64,000 nt of DNA from Panax quinquefolius (Eukaryota; Streptophyta; Magnoliopsida; Apiales; Araliaceae). The stretch covers positions 117,216,043-117,280,042 of the forward strand of contig CM035152.1 in assembly GCA_020205615.1 (NCBI GenBank). Reading direction: 5' to 3'. Within the stretch, counting starts at the first letter, position 1; each line of letters starts with the position of its first letter. Shown in pieces: positions 43,859 to 55,849 of the stretch. A program made the translations under genes and the position numbers. The notes beneath the pieces were generated by a model. That model was not told the origin of the DNA. It searched no databases and saw nothing but the letters and a program-made list of their open reading frames with translations.

Positions 43859-45114
43859 TGATGATTGGGTTATATACCCGTGAATTAGATATATTTGGGC
43901 TTAATTTATTGTATTCTCAAGGTATTTAGATTCATTTTCTTTGTGTTTATGTGTTCTATGCTGATTTGGGAGTCTGTAGGGAATGATTGGGGAATTTGAA
44001 TGAAAAGGGCATATTAGTAATTTTCACATCCCAAAGGTCTTGAGCACTCCACTCAAGATTAATAATCCAATATTTTGGCCGCTGGGTATTGAAATTAGTT
44101 GACCAAGAGGCAGCGCGTTGACTGGACGGCTGACTTGCTTAAGGAAGGTTATTTAACAAGTTGATTTGGAAAAGGATTGGGGCACAAGATGGGAAGTATA
44201 TAAGGATTATTTACATTGAAGTAGGGGACTAATCTACACAATTGGAGATTGATCAAGGAGGCAAAAGGAGAATTTGAAGGATTCTACTTGGAGTTTTTCT
44301 TCTTCTTCATTCTTTTAATTCTTTAAGGATAATTTGCAAAAGATTGTTGGTTTTAATTTTTGCTATGAACTAATTTATTTAATTAAGATTCCAATTGAAC
44401 CTTTTATGGCTATGAATTAATTATTTGATTTATTCCAATTATTTATGTTGAAGTGAATTGTTCATCTTGCTTTGTGCTGATTGATTAATTATCTGGCCAA
44501 TAATTACCTTGTTACTCTAGAAGGAATTGAAAGAGGAATTCTAGGGTTAGAACTGGGCATGGTGACATGTGACTTAGGTATTTGCAAAGTGAATAATTAG
44601 GTTTGTGAATTGAATGGAAATATATGTTCACCGCATGTAACACATAAGGAATTGGGATTGAAAAGAGTTTAATTCAACTGTTTTGCATAGGAATATAGCA
44701 AGATTAATCTGGATTAAATAGAAGTCAATTGATCACTTGGAAAAGGACTTTTGGCATTTGAGAATTCATGTTAACAATTCAGTAGGCATAATAATTGGGA
44801 TAATTGGATAATTGATTTATAGTTCATAATTGAGGATATTGGAGTCTTAATCCTTATTTATCTGAACTCAAACAAATTTTAGTTTTGTTTATTTGCTTTC
44901 TTTTATATTAATTTCTTTTAATTATTTAATTTAGTTTTCTTTATTCGAAAAATCACAGTTTATGGTTGTTTAAATAAAATTGAATTGATATAGTGCTAGT
45001 AGTTGGAATTTATTAATAAAAATTCTCTGTGGGATCGACACTCTATCTTATCACTCTATTACTTGTTGACCGTATATACTTGCATGTTTGCTTTGATTGT
45101 GAAATCAACCAACA
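43859..45114 (+). repeat. 3' LTR of element E
   Basis: TGATGATTGGGTTATATACC to CAACCAACA, 1256 bp, TATA box at 44197-44204. The block 44030-44147 does not align well with the 5' LTR although sequence on both sides does. Confidence 0.92.
44197..44204 (+). promoter_or_regulatory. TATA box of 3' LTR E
   Basis: TATATAAG in GGGAAGTATATAAGGATTAT. Confidence 0.6.
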
Positions 45115-45868
45115 GTTAGTAACCACATGATACTATTCTATTTTAAACCTTACATGATACATTAACACATCACTAAACTAGGTTACATTAAAGTTTAAAA
45201 ATCTGCAGAATTAACAGACTTCATTGGGTTTGGCAAACTACTGGCGCGGCCAAGCTAGTTTTGCCTAGGATTATCTTGCTTTTAGACTTAGATCTGCAAA
45301 TGCACTTATACGCTTAACCGATTTCGATTTTTGCGAGCGTGATTTCGACACTTCTCTTAAGCCAACTAACATGAATTTCACCCACAAAACAGTAAATTAA
45401 GCATATGTAATTTATGCAGAACTAACACAAACATGATTCCTTACATATTCAACCATTTAACACAATTAAACAACAACTTTAACTAATTTAAATCCTTAAA
45501 TTTCATGTTTTCATACAAAAAACACCATTTTGACATCCTTTACAAAAATCATCACTGTGATTACAATTCTACACCAAATTACTTCATTCAAACTATGTTC
45601 TCTTCGTTTCTTAATGAACTAGAATAATCAAGACTCAATTTACAGATTAACACACAAATTAATCATCATAATTGGTACTTTTACAAGCCATATGAAAAAA
45701 TATATGCACTGTAACAGTTTTCTTCCTTTTTAAACGAAATTAGCATAAAATTCCTTGTTTACATACAAACTCAAATATAACCAACACGTATAATCCCCAC
45801 AATTCAGTTGTACAACAACAATTCAACAAATTGAATTCACAAAACATATAAATTATGTCGTAAAACTC

Positions 45869-45902
<34 letters not shown>

Positions 45903-46683
45903 TAAGATTAAAGAAAATACCATCAATTAGCTTGGTAACCACTGAAATTTCTTTGGAATTCTAAGGTTTTCTCTCAATCCTCTCTCAAGTTCTCTATAAC
46001 TTTTCTTCTTAGGCCAAATGACAATTCATGAAAACTAATACACACTTAAGCGTAAAGATAAAAATTGATAAACCATAATAAGTCAAACTTAATATAATAT
46101 CAGTTACTAAATATAACGTATAAGTTATAATTATATTTTATTTATTATTTAATTTATTTTATTTGTTTTATTTATATTATCTAAAAATTCAAAATCAAAA
46201 ATCCAAAAGTCATAAGGCTTTGTTTGGCAAAAAGTCTTTAAAAACTAAAGACTTAATATTTTAAACCTTGTTAGGGTAAATCAATTTTAAACTACTTTAA
46301 TTTTATTTTAATAAACCATTTAGTTTAAAATTTATAATCACGTATTATTTATTTGGATTTTCATATCCAACATTAATCAAATAAATTAATTACACACTAT
46401 ATTTTAAATAAATATTCTACTTAAACAAATATCACAAAATTACAATCTCATTATAATTTTATTTAATATTTTAACATACCATCTTAAATTATTAACTCAA
46501 AACAACAATATAACATCTCATGTTATATTACAACTCTCTAAATTATAAATTACATTAATTTAGAATATTATCTAATTAATTAAAGTCATAAATATTTACT
46601 AATAATAACCACATCAATAAAATATTTATTTTATTTAATAAATATTTTAAATTACAATTAATAAAATCTTGGATATTGTTACA
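45115..46683 (-). repeat. 5' LTR of element D, second part
   Basis: Continuation of 31946-33428 after element E. Its far end reads, on the minus strand, TGTAACAATATCCAAGATTT, a normal LTR start, at 46683. Very AT-rich, with a (TA)n run at 45870-45901. No gene. Right of 46683 the sequence is LTR C, so D was inserted in LTR C. Confidence 0.7.
45870..45901. repeat. (AT)n microsatellite
   Basis: AT run with one C interruption, in LTR D. Confidence 0.9.
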
Positions 46684-47504
46684 AATTCAGATTTCCAAAG
46701 TCACATGTGGCCACCACATGTGGGCCCACCTTTATTTTATAAAAAAATACTAAAAAAATTTCTACCGATTATTTTAAAAAATGGGTAAATGGGGGTCCAA
46801 CAAATACTTCATAAAAATCCCATCAACGTTTATTATTATTAATATAATTCTTAATATTTAACAACTAGGTCGTTTCCAGGAAAGAGGGGGTTTTCCAATA
46901 AGGATTTCTCCCTATTAGTAGCCATGATTAGGTGACGAAACCTCTCCTTGTGTAACTTACAGACATCGTCATATTGTAAATAATAATATTAATAACTTTG
47001 TCGTCTAATTATTGATTTAATAATATAAAATATTATCTGAGATGACACTATGATGATAATTGAATCAATAATATGAGAGATGTGATGCGGAATGATTCTT
47101 GTAGCAATAATTGAGTATAAGCGGTGACTTCTCACATAAGCATCAATAATCAATACCGTGTGCTACTATTCAACCACGCGTATTACTGTACTTTTAACAC
47201 CGGTTATTTCAATAGTCAACGATAAAACTTCCGCTGTTATTTTAATACAAAGATATTTCTGTCATTTTCTCATTCCGACAATAATTATATTGTGGGGTCC
47301 ACCAATGATTGTGCCGTCGTACAAATATTTCCTGCTAAAACAAATATTCCCCGACCAATCGAATATTATATAACAGCTTGCTAACTTTGCAAAATTCATA
47401 AATATTACCCAAAACTATAACATTATAACAAATTCAAACCTTAATATTCAAAAATGATATTTATAGAAAAATTCATCTTTATTCATAAAAGTTGGGGTCT
47501 TACT
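46684..47504 (-). repeat. 3' LTR of element C, partial
   Basis: Matches 62955-63790 of the 5' LTR of C, from ATTCAGATTTCCAAAGTCAC to GGGTCTTAC. The rest of this LTR is missing on the left, where D begins. Next to its end the minus strand has CATAAGAAGGGGAGGTAG, the polypurine tract (47503-47520). Confidence 0.8.
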
Positions 47505-47520
47505 ACCTCCCCTTCTTATG

Positions 47521-48178
47521 AAATTTTGCCCTCGAAATTAGGGTACATACTTGGTATGACGAATAGGTGAGGATACCTTAATTTCATTTCAGATTTTAAC
47601 TCCCAAGTCATTTCCTCAACATCGTGGTTTCTCCACAAAACTTTGACTTAAGGTATAACCTTGGAGCGTAGAATATGCTTCTTCTTATCTAAGATTTTAA
47701 CAGGTACCTCTTCATACGTTAAATCTTCCACTATCTCGTCTGGTTCTAATTCAATAATGTGGTTCGGGTCTTTCACATATTTACGTAACATAGATATGTG
47801 AAAAACGTTATGAACACGAGACATACTTGGCGATAAGGCGAGTCTATAGGCCACAGTTCCTACTCGATCCAGGATTAAAAATGGGCCAATGAATCGAGGA
47901 TTGAGCTTTCCTCTCTTTCCAAATCTCGCAACTCCTTTCCATGGAGCAATACGTAACAACACATGATCTCCAATATTGAATTCCACGTCCTTTCGATGAA
48001 TATCAGCATAACTTTTTCGTCGATCTTGTGAGGTTTTAATACGTTGTCGGATCATTTGAATCTTTTTTGTATTCATACATACTAACTCTGGTCCCAACAA
48101 CGTTGCTTCACCCACCTCATCCAAGCATACTGGAAAATGACACTTGCGTCCACCACCAATGTTAAGAACTTGTCCCAA
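47521..48178 (-). pseudogene. Integrase C-terminal part and chromodomain remnant (C)
   Basis: The open frame 47648-48178 includes TSQDRRKSYADIHRKDVEFN, then GDHVLLRIAPWKGVARFGKR and HNVFHISMLRKYVKDPNHII, standard for chromovirus integrase ends, and runs to LTYEEVPVKILDKKKH. After a TAA at 47645 the same frame reads VKVLWRNHDVEEMTWE, the core of a group II chromodomain as in Tekay. The chromodomain is thought to guide insertion into silent chromatin. The front of the open stretch is out of frame with the rest of integrase near 48100. Confidence 0.85.
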
Positions 48179-48876
48179 CTTCCCTTGAAGTCAAGGACAC
48201 AGAGTCTTAATAAATCTTCAAGAGTTTGAATAGTCCTCTCCGAATGCCCGTCCGTTTGAGGATGATATGCCGAACTAAATCGTAAATCTGTGCCAATAGC
48301 ATTTTGCAAACTAACCCAAAATCTTAAAGTGAATCTTAGGTCTTGAACAGAAACTATGGATATTGGCATACTATGCAGTCTTACAATCTCATTTATGTAC
48401 ATACGAGCAAGACGTTCAAGTGTATAAGTTTCTCGTATAGGTAAGAAATGAGCAAACTTGGTCAATCTATCAACAATGACCCAAATTGAATCTATGCCAT
48501 GAGAAACCTTGGGAAGAACAGTAACGAAATCCATGGTAATGTGCTCCAACTTCCATTCTAGAATTTCAAGTGGTTGCAATGGACCTTTTGGCACTTGATG
48601 CTCCGCCTTTACTCGTTGACAAGTTAGACACCTTGAGATAAACCCCGCTATCTCTCTCTTCATATTGCTCCACCAAAATGTATGTCAAAGAGCATGATAC
48701 ATTTTGGTACTCCCAGGATAGATTGTAAATGGTGTGTTGTGCGCCTCCATCATGATTTTATACTTCAAGTCAGAATCGTTAGGAACACAAAGTCTGGAGT
48801 TTATTCGAAGTATTCCTTCTTCATCAATTCTTGCTTCCGAAATAGCACCTTCTTGTACTTTCTTCCTCATATGCAT
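48082..48876 (-). pseudogene. Integrase zinc domain and core (C)
   Basis: Minus strand. 48685-48876 gives the part before the zinc domain (RINSRLCVPNDSDLKYKIMM, EAHNTPFTIYPGSTKMYHAL, holding H and H); 48082-48663 gives CLTCQRVKAEHQVPKGPLQP (C-C), HITMDFVTVLP (first aspartate), and SAYHPQTDGHSERTIQTLED (glutamate). The second aspartate region reads VSVQDLRFTLRFW where the family has SDR...F, so the order around it is altered (Q-D-L-R). Frame breaks near 48670 and 48100. Confidence 0.85.
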
Positions 48877-49680
48877 CAGCTCCAGGTCTGTAGCTTGAGC
48901 AGCTTTAACTTTATCGATTTAAGTCGGTTCTACTCGTATATTTACCATCGTCACGTGGGTCCCTGGAGTCTTTAACTCTATCTCCATCCTTTGAAAGTCA
49001 TATAAAATGGGCATTTACGTTGACAATATTGCACTTGTACCTGCATATGATCTTACTACTTTCGATCGTCGGCTATTACGTTAAACTTTTCGAGAATGGT
49101 CTTGAATGGTATGATCATAATATTTCAACATTCAAGCGATGTCGTTCTTAGCGCATGTTAAGTTCCTTTTGAGTGAAGAAATATTTGAGGATTTTATGAT
49201 CCGTATAGATCTCCACCTTCTCTCCATACAGGTAATGCCTCCAGATCTTTAGTGCAAAAATAACTGCTGCTAACTCTAGATCATGAGTAGGATAATTCCT
49301 CTCATATTATTTAAGTTGTCATAAGGCATAGACTATGACTTTCCCATGTTGCATGAGAACACATCCTAACCCTCTGCCTGAAGCATCACTGTAGATGAAA
49401 ATCCCTCACGAACGAGATCTTTGTTATCGAAGCAGTCTTTGAGATGAGTCTCATCTTGAGTTCTTGAAAACTCTTCTCACATTCCTCGCTCCAATCGAAT
49501 TTTGTATCTTTTTGAGTCAGCTGAGTTAATGGAGTAGCGATTCGAGAAAATCCTTCCACAAATCTCCGATAATAACCAAACTAAGCGAGAAAGCTACGTA
49601 TTTGATCATTTGACTTAAGCCGCTCCCGACTTTGAATTGCTTCAATCTTTGTCGAATCAGCGGATATTCCATGATTTGAT
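48877..49680 (-). pseudogene. RNase H and integrase lead-in (C)
   Basis: Similar to 19736-20390 of F and 1-250 of A by base sequence, with no open frame of note. The RNase H block is visible at 49230-49400 (minus strand fragments equal to [13 protein letters not shown]). Heavily shifted. Confidence 0.75.
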
Positions 49681-50596
49681 ATCACGTGCCCAAGGAATCT
49701 GACTTCCTCGAGCCGAACTCACATTTCTTCAATTTGGCATAAAGCTTATTTTCATGAAGCCTTTGGAGTATCAGCCTCAAGTGTTGCTCATGATCTTCAC
49801 AGCTTTTGGAATATATGAGAATGTCATCAATAAAGACAACCACAAAATGATCCAAATATTCCTTGAATACTCGGTTCATCATATCCATGAAAGCGGCGGG
49901 GAGCATTAGTCGATCCAAAAGGCGTGACTAGGAATTCATAATGCCGTCTAGAGTTACGGCCGTCTTTGGAATGTAATCGATTTTAATCTTTAACTGATGA
50001 TATCCGGAATGAAGATCGATCTTTGAAAAGAATTTGGTGCCTTGCAACTGATCAAATAGGTCATCAATACGTGGCGATGGATACCTATTTTTGATGGTGA
50101 CATGATTCAACTCCCAATAATCAATACAAAGCCGTATACTCCCATCTTTATTCTTTACGAATAGAACAGGAGCACCCCAAGGAGACGTACTAGGATGAAT
50201 GAAACCGATGTCTAACAATTCCTACGGTTGGGTTTTTAACTCACGAAGTTCAATAGAGCCCATTCGATATGGGGCTTTGAAATGGGTTTTGTATCGGGTT
50301 CAAGGTCGATACAAAATTTAATTTCACGCTTCGGGGGTAGGCGGGGAAGTTCTTGAGAATCGTCGGAAATTTATTAACAATAGAAATATCATTCAAAAGC
50401 GGCGTATATTTGTTTAAATCCGTGACATGAGCTAAGAAAGCTTGACATCCATTTTTCAATAAACAAATAGCTTTATGGCTTGAGATGACAGTGATTAATT
50501 TTAATGGTTTGGTTGCTTGAATTCGCATAATAGGTTGGTTAGGAATATGAAAGCTAACAACCTTATGAAAATAATCAATTTTTGCATGATGAGTAT
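49681..50596 (-). pseudogene. Reverse transcriptase (C)
   Basis: Three minus-strand pieces: 50250-50528 (lead-in from protease, with HKAICLLKNGCQAFLAHVTD); 49928-50218 ([40 protein letters not shown] and [16 protein letters not shown]); 49681-49918 ([20 protein letters not shown], active site intact, then the thumb start). Frame breaks at about 50240 and 49920. Otherwise the closest of the Tekay-like copies here to a complete RT. Confidence 0.85.
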
Positions 50597-51343
50597 TTAA
50601 CCAATCAATCCTAAATTACGCCAAATACAAGTATTTTCAATGAAATAAGATCGGCGGGTAATGTGAGGTGCACCGATTTGAACCAAACAAGACTTATAAG
50701 CGATGGATGTAATGAAGGTTTCTCCCAACGGAGTTTCAACAGATAAGTCAAAGTCTAATTTCTCCATAATCAAATTTAAACGTTGAGCGCAAGTAGGAGA
50801 AATAAAAGAATGGGTAGAACCGGTATCAAATAAGGTATAGACTTTGCTAGAGTTTATGATTAGCTTACCCGTGATGACCTCGTTCGGGTTCCTTGCTTTC
50901 TGGGAGGTCACGACAAACGCTCTCCCTTGAACTACTGATTTTGACTTTTCTAGGATGGCTTTTGGTGCCTCCGTCCCAGCTGGACTTGTCTTCACTGCAT
51001 GACAAAATTGGGCTAGGTGACCTTCTCTTTCATAATTGTAACACGCTTTGGACTGCATCGCGCAGTTTAGACTGATGTGTCCCTCCCCTCCGCATTTGAA
51101 GCATATGATAGGTGGTCGTTCTCCTTCCTTAACAATGGGTGTTGGTGCTGACGTCTTTACATCATTGTTTAATCTCCTCTTCTTGAAATATCCACTTTTA
51201 TTGTGTTGTCCATGATTACCAATGAAGTGGTTACCATTTCTGGCATGTTGATTCCCTCCACGTTTGTTGTCACCGCTTCGATGACTACTACCACTGGTAT
51301 TATCATTTTTGTCGGCTGCTCTCTCTTGGTTGGGTTGACTCAT
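50597..51343 (-). pseudogene. Gag end with zinc knuckle, and protease (C)
   Basis: Open 248-codon minus-strand frame. Residues 1-75 are basic, Asn/Gly/His-rich (Gag tail); about 80-120 hold two knuckles: CFKCGGEGHISLNC is complete, the second CYNYEREGHLAQFC lost one cysteine; about 165-215 hold the protease site VYTLFDTGSTHSFISPTCAQ (D-T-G kept). The frame ends soon after (ITRRSYFIENTCIW is past a shift), so the last protease motif is lost. The start of this stretch is inside gag; the true gag start lies at 61086, beyond element I. Confidence 0.85.
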
Positions 51344-51726
51344 TATCGCACTCCAATAAATGAGCCCTAATCACAACATCTGAATAAAAGCAAAGTTTGT
51401 GAGAGATAAGGTATTGACGTATCTCGGGTTTCAAACCTCTTAGAAACATCTGCGTCATTCTCTCCTCATTATAAACTAAGTGGGACGTAAACCGGGACAA
51501 CTCGACAAACTTGGCTTCGTACTGTGATACGGTCAAGTTGTTTTGCTCCAGTTTAATGATCTCTACCTCTTTCATGTGACGAATACTTTCAGGAAAGTAC
51601 TTGTCATTGAACAGTTCTTGGAACTTCTCCCAAGTCATCTTTAGTGCGACAGGTTGAGTATGCTTTACAGATTCCCACCAGTAATTTGCCTCTCCTCGCA
51701 ACATGAAGGTGGCAAAGGGAACCTTT
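51303..51726 (-). pseudogene. Gag core, part nearer the zinc knuckle (C)
   Basis: Minus strand FATFMLRGEANYWWESVKHT, then FNDKYFPESIRHMKEVEIIK and RMTQMFLRGLKPEIRQYLIS: the retrotransposon gag core. Element I is inserted at 51727, in the codons before PFATFMLR; the other half of gag is at 60712-61086. The frame overlaps but differs from that of 50597-51343. Confidence 0.85.
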
Positions 51727-53581
51727 TGAAAGTAGTATGCACACAAGCCAATCATGTTTGATCACAAAGCATATACTTTGTAATAATCTTATTAATTTAT
51801 TAATAAAAAGTATTAATTTATTAAAGGCTTTTAATTATCTACATAATGTTGTTTTATAATATGTGATAAACCCATAGTTTTAAGCAGTGTTTGTAGAATA
51901 ATGATGATGATCATTCTAATGAGATCTAAATTATTAAAAGGCTTAAAACTAAAATAGTTCCCAATCATTGGATTACTAGATTGGGGATTAGTGAATCCGG
52001 ATACATTAGTACATACGTTGCTTGCTCATTGGATGAGGATAATTGATCTCATGATCATTTGTGTGGAGACACTAAAGCAAGTATGTAGGTGCTTATTAGA
52101 GAATAAGTTCACTGAATGTGGCTCGCTAAGGAATACCTAATGGAGTTTTACTTGCTTGTCAATAGGAATTCCTGTAGTGATAGTAGTACAAGTGATCCTT
52201 AGACTTAAGATCATCATAGTATCTTGTGTATGATGAGTTATACTTTGACTTATTCCTTAAGACACTTAGGGTATATCAAAAGGTATGCTTGGGTATAATA
52301 AGTTGTACATAGAGATAATGTATGATCAATAAAGAATCTACCACTTCTAGTAAAAGAAGAGAAATGTCCTATGTGATTCGATAAATGACAACTCAGTAGT
52401 CATTGTCCAAGGCAGAATAAAATTAGAAAGGAGTTTCTAATTTGCATTATTTGGAGTTGTGCATTTAAGAGTCGAAATACATATAATTAAATAAAATAAG
52501 ACTTGACAGTAATTTCATGTCTTATATTTAATTGGGACATTGTATGGTGGAAGGATTGAATTGTACGGTAACTATTTACTCAAAGGTTTTTTTATGATTA
52601 ATGTTGAAATCTATATTATCTGGAAAGTCGTTGATCGATAGGGATGTTTATCCCTATTGTAGAATAAATAGTATTTATCTAAATAAATTAATAGTTTAAT
52701 TTATTTATTTAAATAAGATTAGAATTGTTCTAATTGATTTATTCACACCCTGCTTAATATGGAGAACCTAAATGGTCACACCATAAAAGGTAGAATAATT
52801 ATTTAAGAAGTTAATGGCATAATCGTAATAATAAGTTAAGTATATTTAATTTAATCTATGGTGATATAATAAATTAAATAGCTTAATATTTATTATTTAA
52901 TATTTTGGAAATAATAAATATAAATTAATAAGTGGAGTCTTATTATTATTATTACTATTATTATTTTTAACTTCTAAAGGAGTTTAGGAATTAATTAATA
53001 AAAGTACTCTCAAATATCCTAATAAGATTAGGAGGCTAATTAATTAAAAGAGTTTAATTAATTATTCCTAATAAGATTAGGAGCCTAATTAATTAAAATA
53101 AAACCCAATTTCTTAATTGTTAAGGAGGGTTGCCCACATCTATAAATAAGAGGAGTCTTATTATGGGTGTTGGTTGACGTTTTCATAGAATACGTAATTT
53201 CAATAGTTGGGAGAGTACGCTCTTTTTCTATAGAGATAGAAAACTAGGGTTTTGCCAAATATCCATCTTCTTGAATCTTTCTTCTTCCTTGGTGGATCAC
53301 CTCTAGAGGCCAAACACTTGGGTGGCTAACGTTGATCAAAGGAAAGAACCAAACCCGGTGAATTCAAGTTGAACGCGAAAGGATTTGGAGGTGAACTTGT
53401 ACCTGAGGAAAGTCGAATCTTCAAGGGTATGATTCTTGTTCTTTATCTTTTCGTTTAATTAATAATTGTGCATAAAGGATGATCCGGGTATATGATTTGT
53501 AAAATTTTAGAACTCTGATTTTTCACATTTCCGCTTATTTTATGCAATTTGATTGCGACCAAGAATATTACAAACCTAACA
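51727..53581 (+). repeat. 5' LTR of element I
   Basis: TGAAAGTAGTATGCACACAA to CAAACCTAACA, 1855 bp, TATA box TATAAATA at 53141-53148. No gene inside. Confidence 0.9.
53141..53148 (+). promoter_or_regulatory. TATA box of 5' LTR I
   Basis: TATAAATA in CACATCTATAAATAAGAGGA; same in the 3' LTR at 60271-60278. Confidence 0.65.
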
Positions 53582-53582
53582 G

Positions 53583-53595
53583 TGGCATCAGAGCC
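53583..53595 (+). other. Primer binding site, tRNA-iMet type (I)
   Basis: TGGCATCAGAGCC, one base off TGGTATCAGAGCC, one base after the LTR. Confidence 0.88.
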
Positions 53596-53812
53596 AAATC
53601 TTTATGTGAATTATTAATTATTTTAATTTTATATGTATATTGATATTGTTTAGAATAATTTAATTGAGCATAATTTGTTGTATAAAATTATTATTTTATA
53701 AAAGAAAAAAAAATTCATGAAGTCAATTTTTTTTTTTGAAAAATATTATTAGCAAACTTGTTTTCCGTGATTCACGTTAGTAACTTATCGATTCATGTGT
53801 CTTATACTTATA

Positions 53813-53815
<3 letters not shown>

Positions 53816-53865
<50 letters not shown>
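53816..53865. repeat. (TA)n microsatellite
   Basis: About 25 TA units in the copia leader. Confidence 0.95.
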
Positions 53866-53869
<4 letters not shown>

Positions 53870-53885
53870 AAATTATTTTATAATT

Positions 53886-54435
53886 AAAATAAAATTTATT
53901 TTAATCTTAAAATAAAAGATTTATTTTAATTTTAAAATTAGATATCATGCTAACTAATTAGAGTTGGAATTGGATTCCATGATAACTAATTGGAGTTGAA
54001 ATTGGATTCCATGTTTCCTTAAATAAAGGAGTTTATTTAGATATGAAATAAGATTTCATATTATTCAAAATAAAGGAGTTTATTTGTGAATAGGAAAGTG
54101 AATCCATGTTTTCTTAAATAAAGGAGTTTATTTAGATATGAAATAAGATTTCATATTATTAAAAATAAAGGAGTTTATTTGTTAATAGGAAAGAGAATCC
54201 GTATTTTCTTAAATAAAAAAGTTTATTTAGATATGTAATAAGATTTATCCAAAATAAAAGAGTTTATTTTGACTTGGAATTGGATTCCATAATTAATTAA
54301 AATAAATGAGTTTATTTTGATTAAAGAATTTTGATTAAAATAAAATAGTTTATTTTATTCAAGATTGGATAAATTAAAATAAAAGAGGTTTATTTTGATT
54401 TAAATTTGGATTAAAATAAAGGAGTTTATTTTGAT
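53886..54435 (+). repeat. Array of AAATAAAGGAGTTTATTT palindromes (I leader)
   Basis: Twelve occurrences of AAATAAA-(2 to 5 bases)-TTTATTT, the best form AAATAAAGGAGTTTATTT, spaced about 25-90 bp. A larger unit of about 105 bp is repeated nearly three times at 54000-54240. K keeps a single such motif (24108-24124), so the array expanded in I. Confidence 0.85.
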
Positions 54436-55044
54436 TCAAAATTAGATTTTATACTAAGTAAATTTGCCCATTAAATGATATCAATATATATATTGAATGT
54501 TTATTATTCATGAGATGAATGTTATTTATTGATGCATATGGTGATGTGTATGATAATAAATGGGATTGATTATGTACTATTGACCAATGTGATTGGATTT
54601 TATTTAAGTTAGATGCATAAATGTATGGGTTTTATTAAATGGGGTCTGCGTACCTCGTCTTCTCAAATTTTTTCTTAATATAAACTCTAACTCCCTCCTA
54701 TGTACTTCCCCCTTGACTGCTGATCAAGGTTTCTATTTATTTTAAATAGTTTTGTAATAGGAATAGTTAGAATTAATTTTGAAGAATTGGAGATCAAGGA
54801 GCATGGAGCGCTTGAAGACCCGTTTGTAATGGAGCCTGGGTTTAAATGTAATAGTTATATTTAAATATTAATTCTTGCACCCCTAGGGTTTGACCTTTTG
54901 GTTCACTTGGTGGCTCTAGTGAACCAAACTAGAATAAAAGCCCATAATCAATTCAGGTAGAATATAGTATTCTATATGTGCATGTTTATACTATATATAT
55001 TATATATTATGCAAATATGCTTCGCATGTTAATTAATATGATGC

Positions 55045-55050
<6 letters not shown>

Positions 55051-55113
<63 letters not shown>
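55051..55113. repeat. (AT)n-(GT)n compound microsatellite
   Basis: (TA)n 55051-55079 followed by (TG)n 55080-55113. Confidence 0.95.
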
Positions 55114-55116
<3 letters not shown>

Positions 55117-55252
55117 CTAAACAAGATGAGACAAATTAATAACAAACCCCTCAAATGTTTTATATGAAGTTGTAACGTTCAAAGATATTTGGAATATCGA
55201 ACGTCGCCTTCTAGCATGATAGAAACAATAAAGTATTGAATATTTAATATGA

Positions 55253-55550
55253 GTTTGTTGTGTACACACAAGGCAAGTATTAAATATTTAAGATGTTGTT
55301 TTATTACATATGATGTTTATAAGGAATTGAACATTCTTTGCTTTGTTGTTGCACACACAGGGCATAGTTTTCTCGTCACTTATATGGAAATGTTTGGCTT
55401 TGACTTAACTTAAATCATTTTAGTTCGGATGTGCACACACTTGACCATTATGATTTAAGAGGTAAAATACAAGGAGTTACATAGTTGATGTAATTAACAA
55501 GAGTTGTCTACCTATTTATTTATATATAGTTTGTTGTGCACACACAAGGC
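55253..55550 (+). repeat. Four GTTGTGCACACACAAGGC-type motifs (I leader)
   Basis: Motif at 55253-55274, 55341-55363, 55425-55446 and 55529-55550, with period about 85-105 bp. Best forms are GTTTGTTGTGTACACACAAG and GTTTGTTGTGCACACACAAG; the core TGTGCACACA is nearly palindromic. Sequence between copies is not clearly repeated. Confidence 0.75.
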
Positions 55551-55849
55551 TATATACAATTGAAATGTGATCCTTATTCTCACTAGCATATCTTTAATTA
55601 GATATTGCCGAACTATATATATTGAGGGTAATATAGTTTGAAGAAAATAGTGGGAGATACCAATTTAAAACAAGACCTAATTTATTTTGGTAATTAATAC
55701 AAGAATGTATGCTAAAATGTTGTTGATTACAAATTCATTTAAAGAATTTTACATTGTCTAAAATTACTATCACTGCGTAGCATATTAGATGTTAAATTAA
55801 TCGGACCGAAATAAACGGATTAGTTAAGAAAATTGAGAAAAGTTCTCAC

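Larger units (their letters stand above)
33429..45114 (+). mobile_element. Element E, complete Athila-lineage Ty3/gypsy
   Basis: Plus strand, 11,686 bp, with two LTRs (33429-34682 and 43859-45114), a tRNA-Asp-type primer site, gag, protease, RT, RNase H, integrase, an extra 389-aa ORF and a polypurine tract. Flanks GTTAC (33424-33428) and GTTAG (45115-45119) are a 5-bp target duplication with one mismatch. It sits in the 5' LTR of D. Athila assignment rests on the primer site, the protease DLGAS, the RT FMDDF and the large space after integrase. Confidence 0.92.
53596..55800 (+). other. Long 5' leader of element I
   Basis: 2.2 kb without a gene. In order: (TA)n 53816-53865; an array of AAATAAA...TTTATTT palindromes 53886-54435; a block at 54650-54885 conserved with K (24320-24570); (AT)n-(GT)n 55051-55113; and four copies of a GTGCACACAC motif 55253-55550. 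The first gag-like sequence appears at about 55850. Confidence 0.7.
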
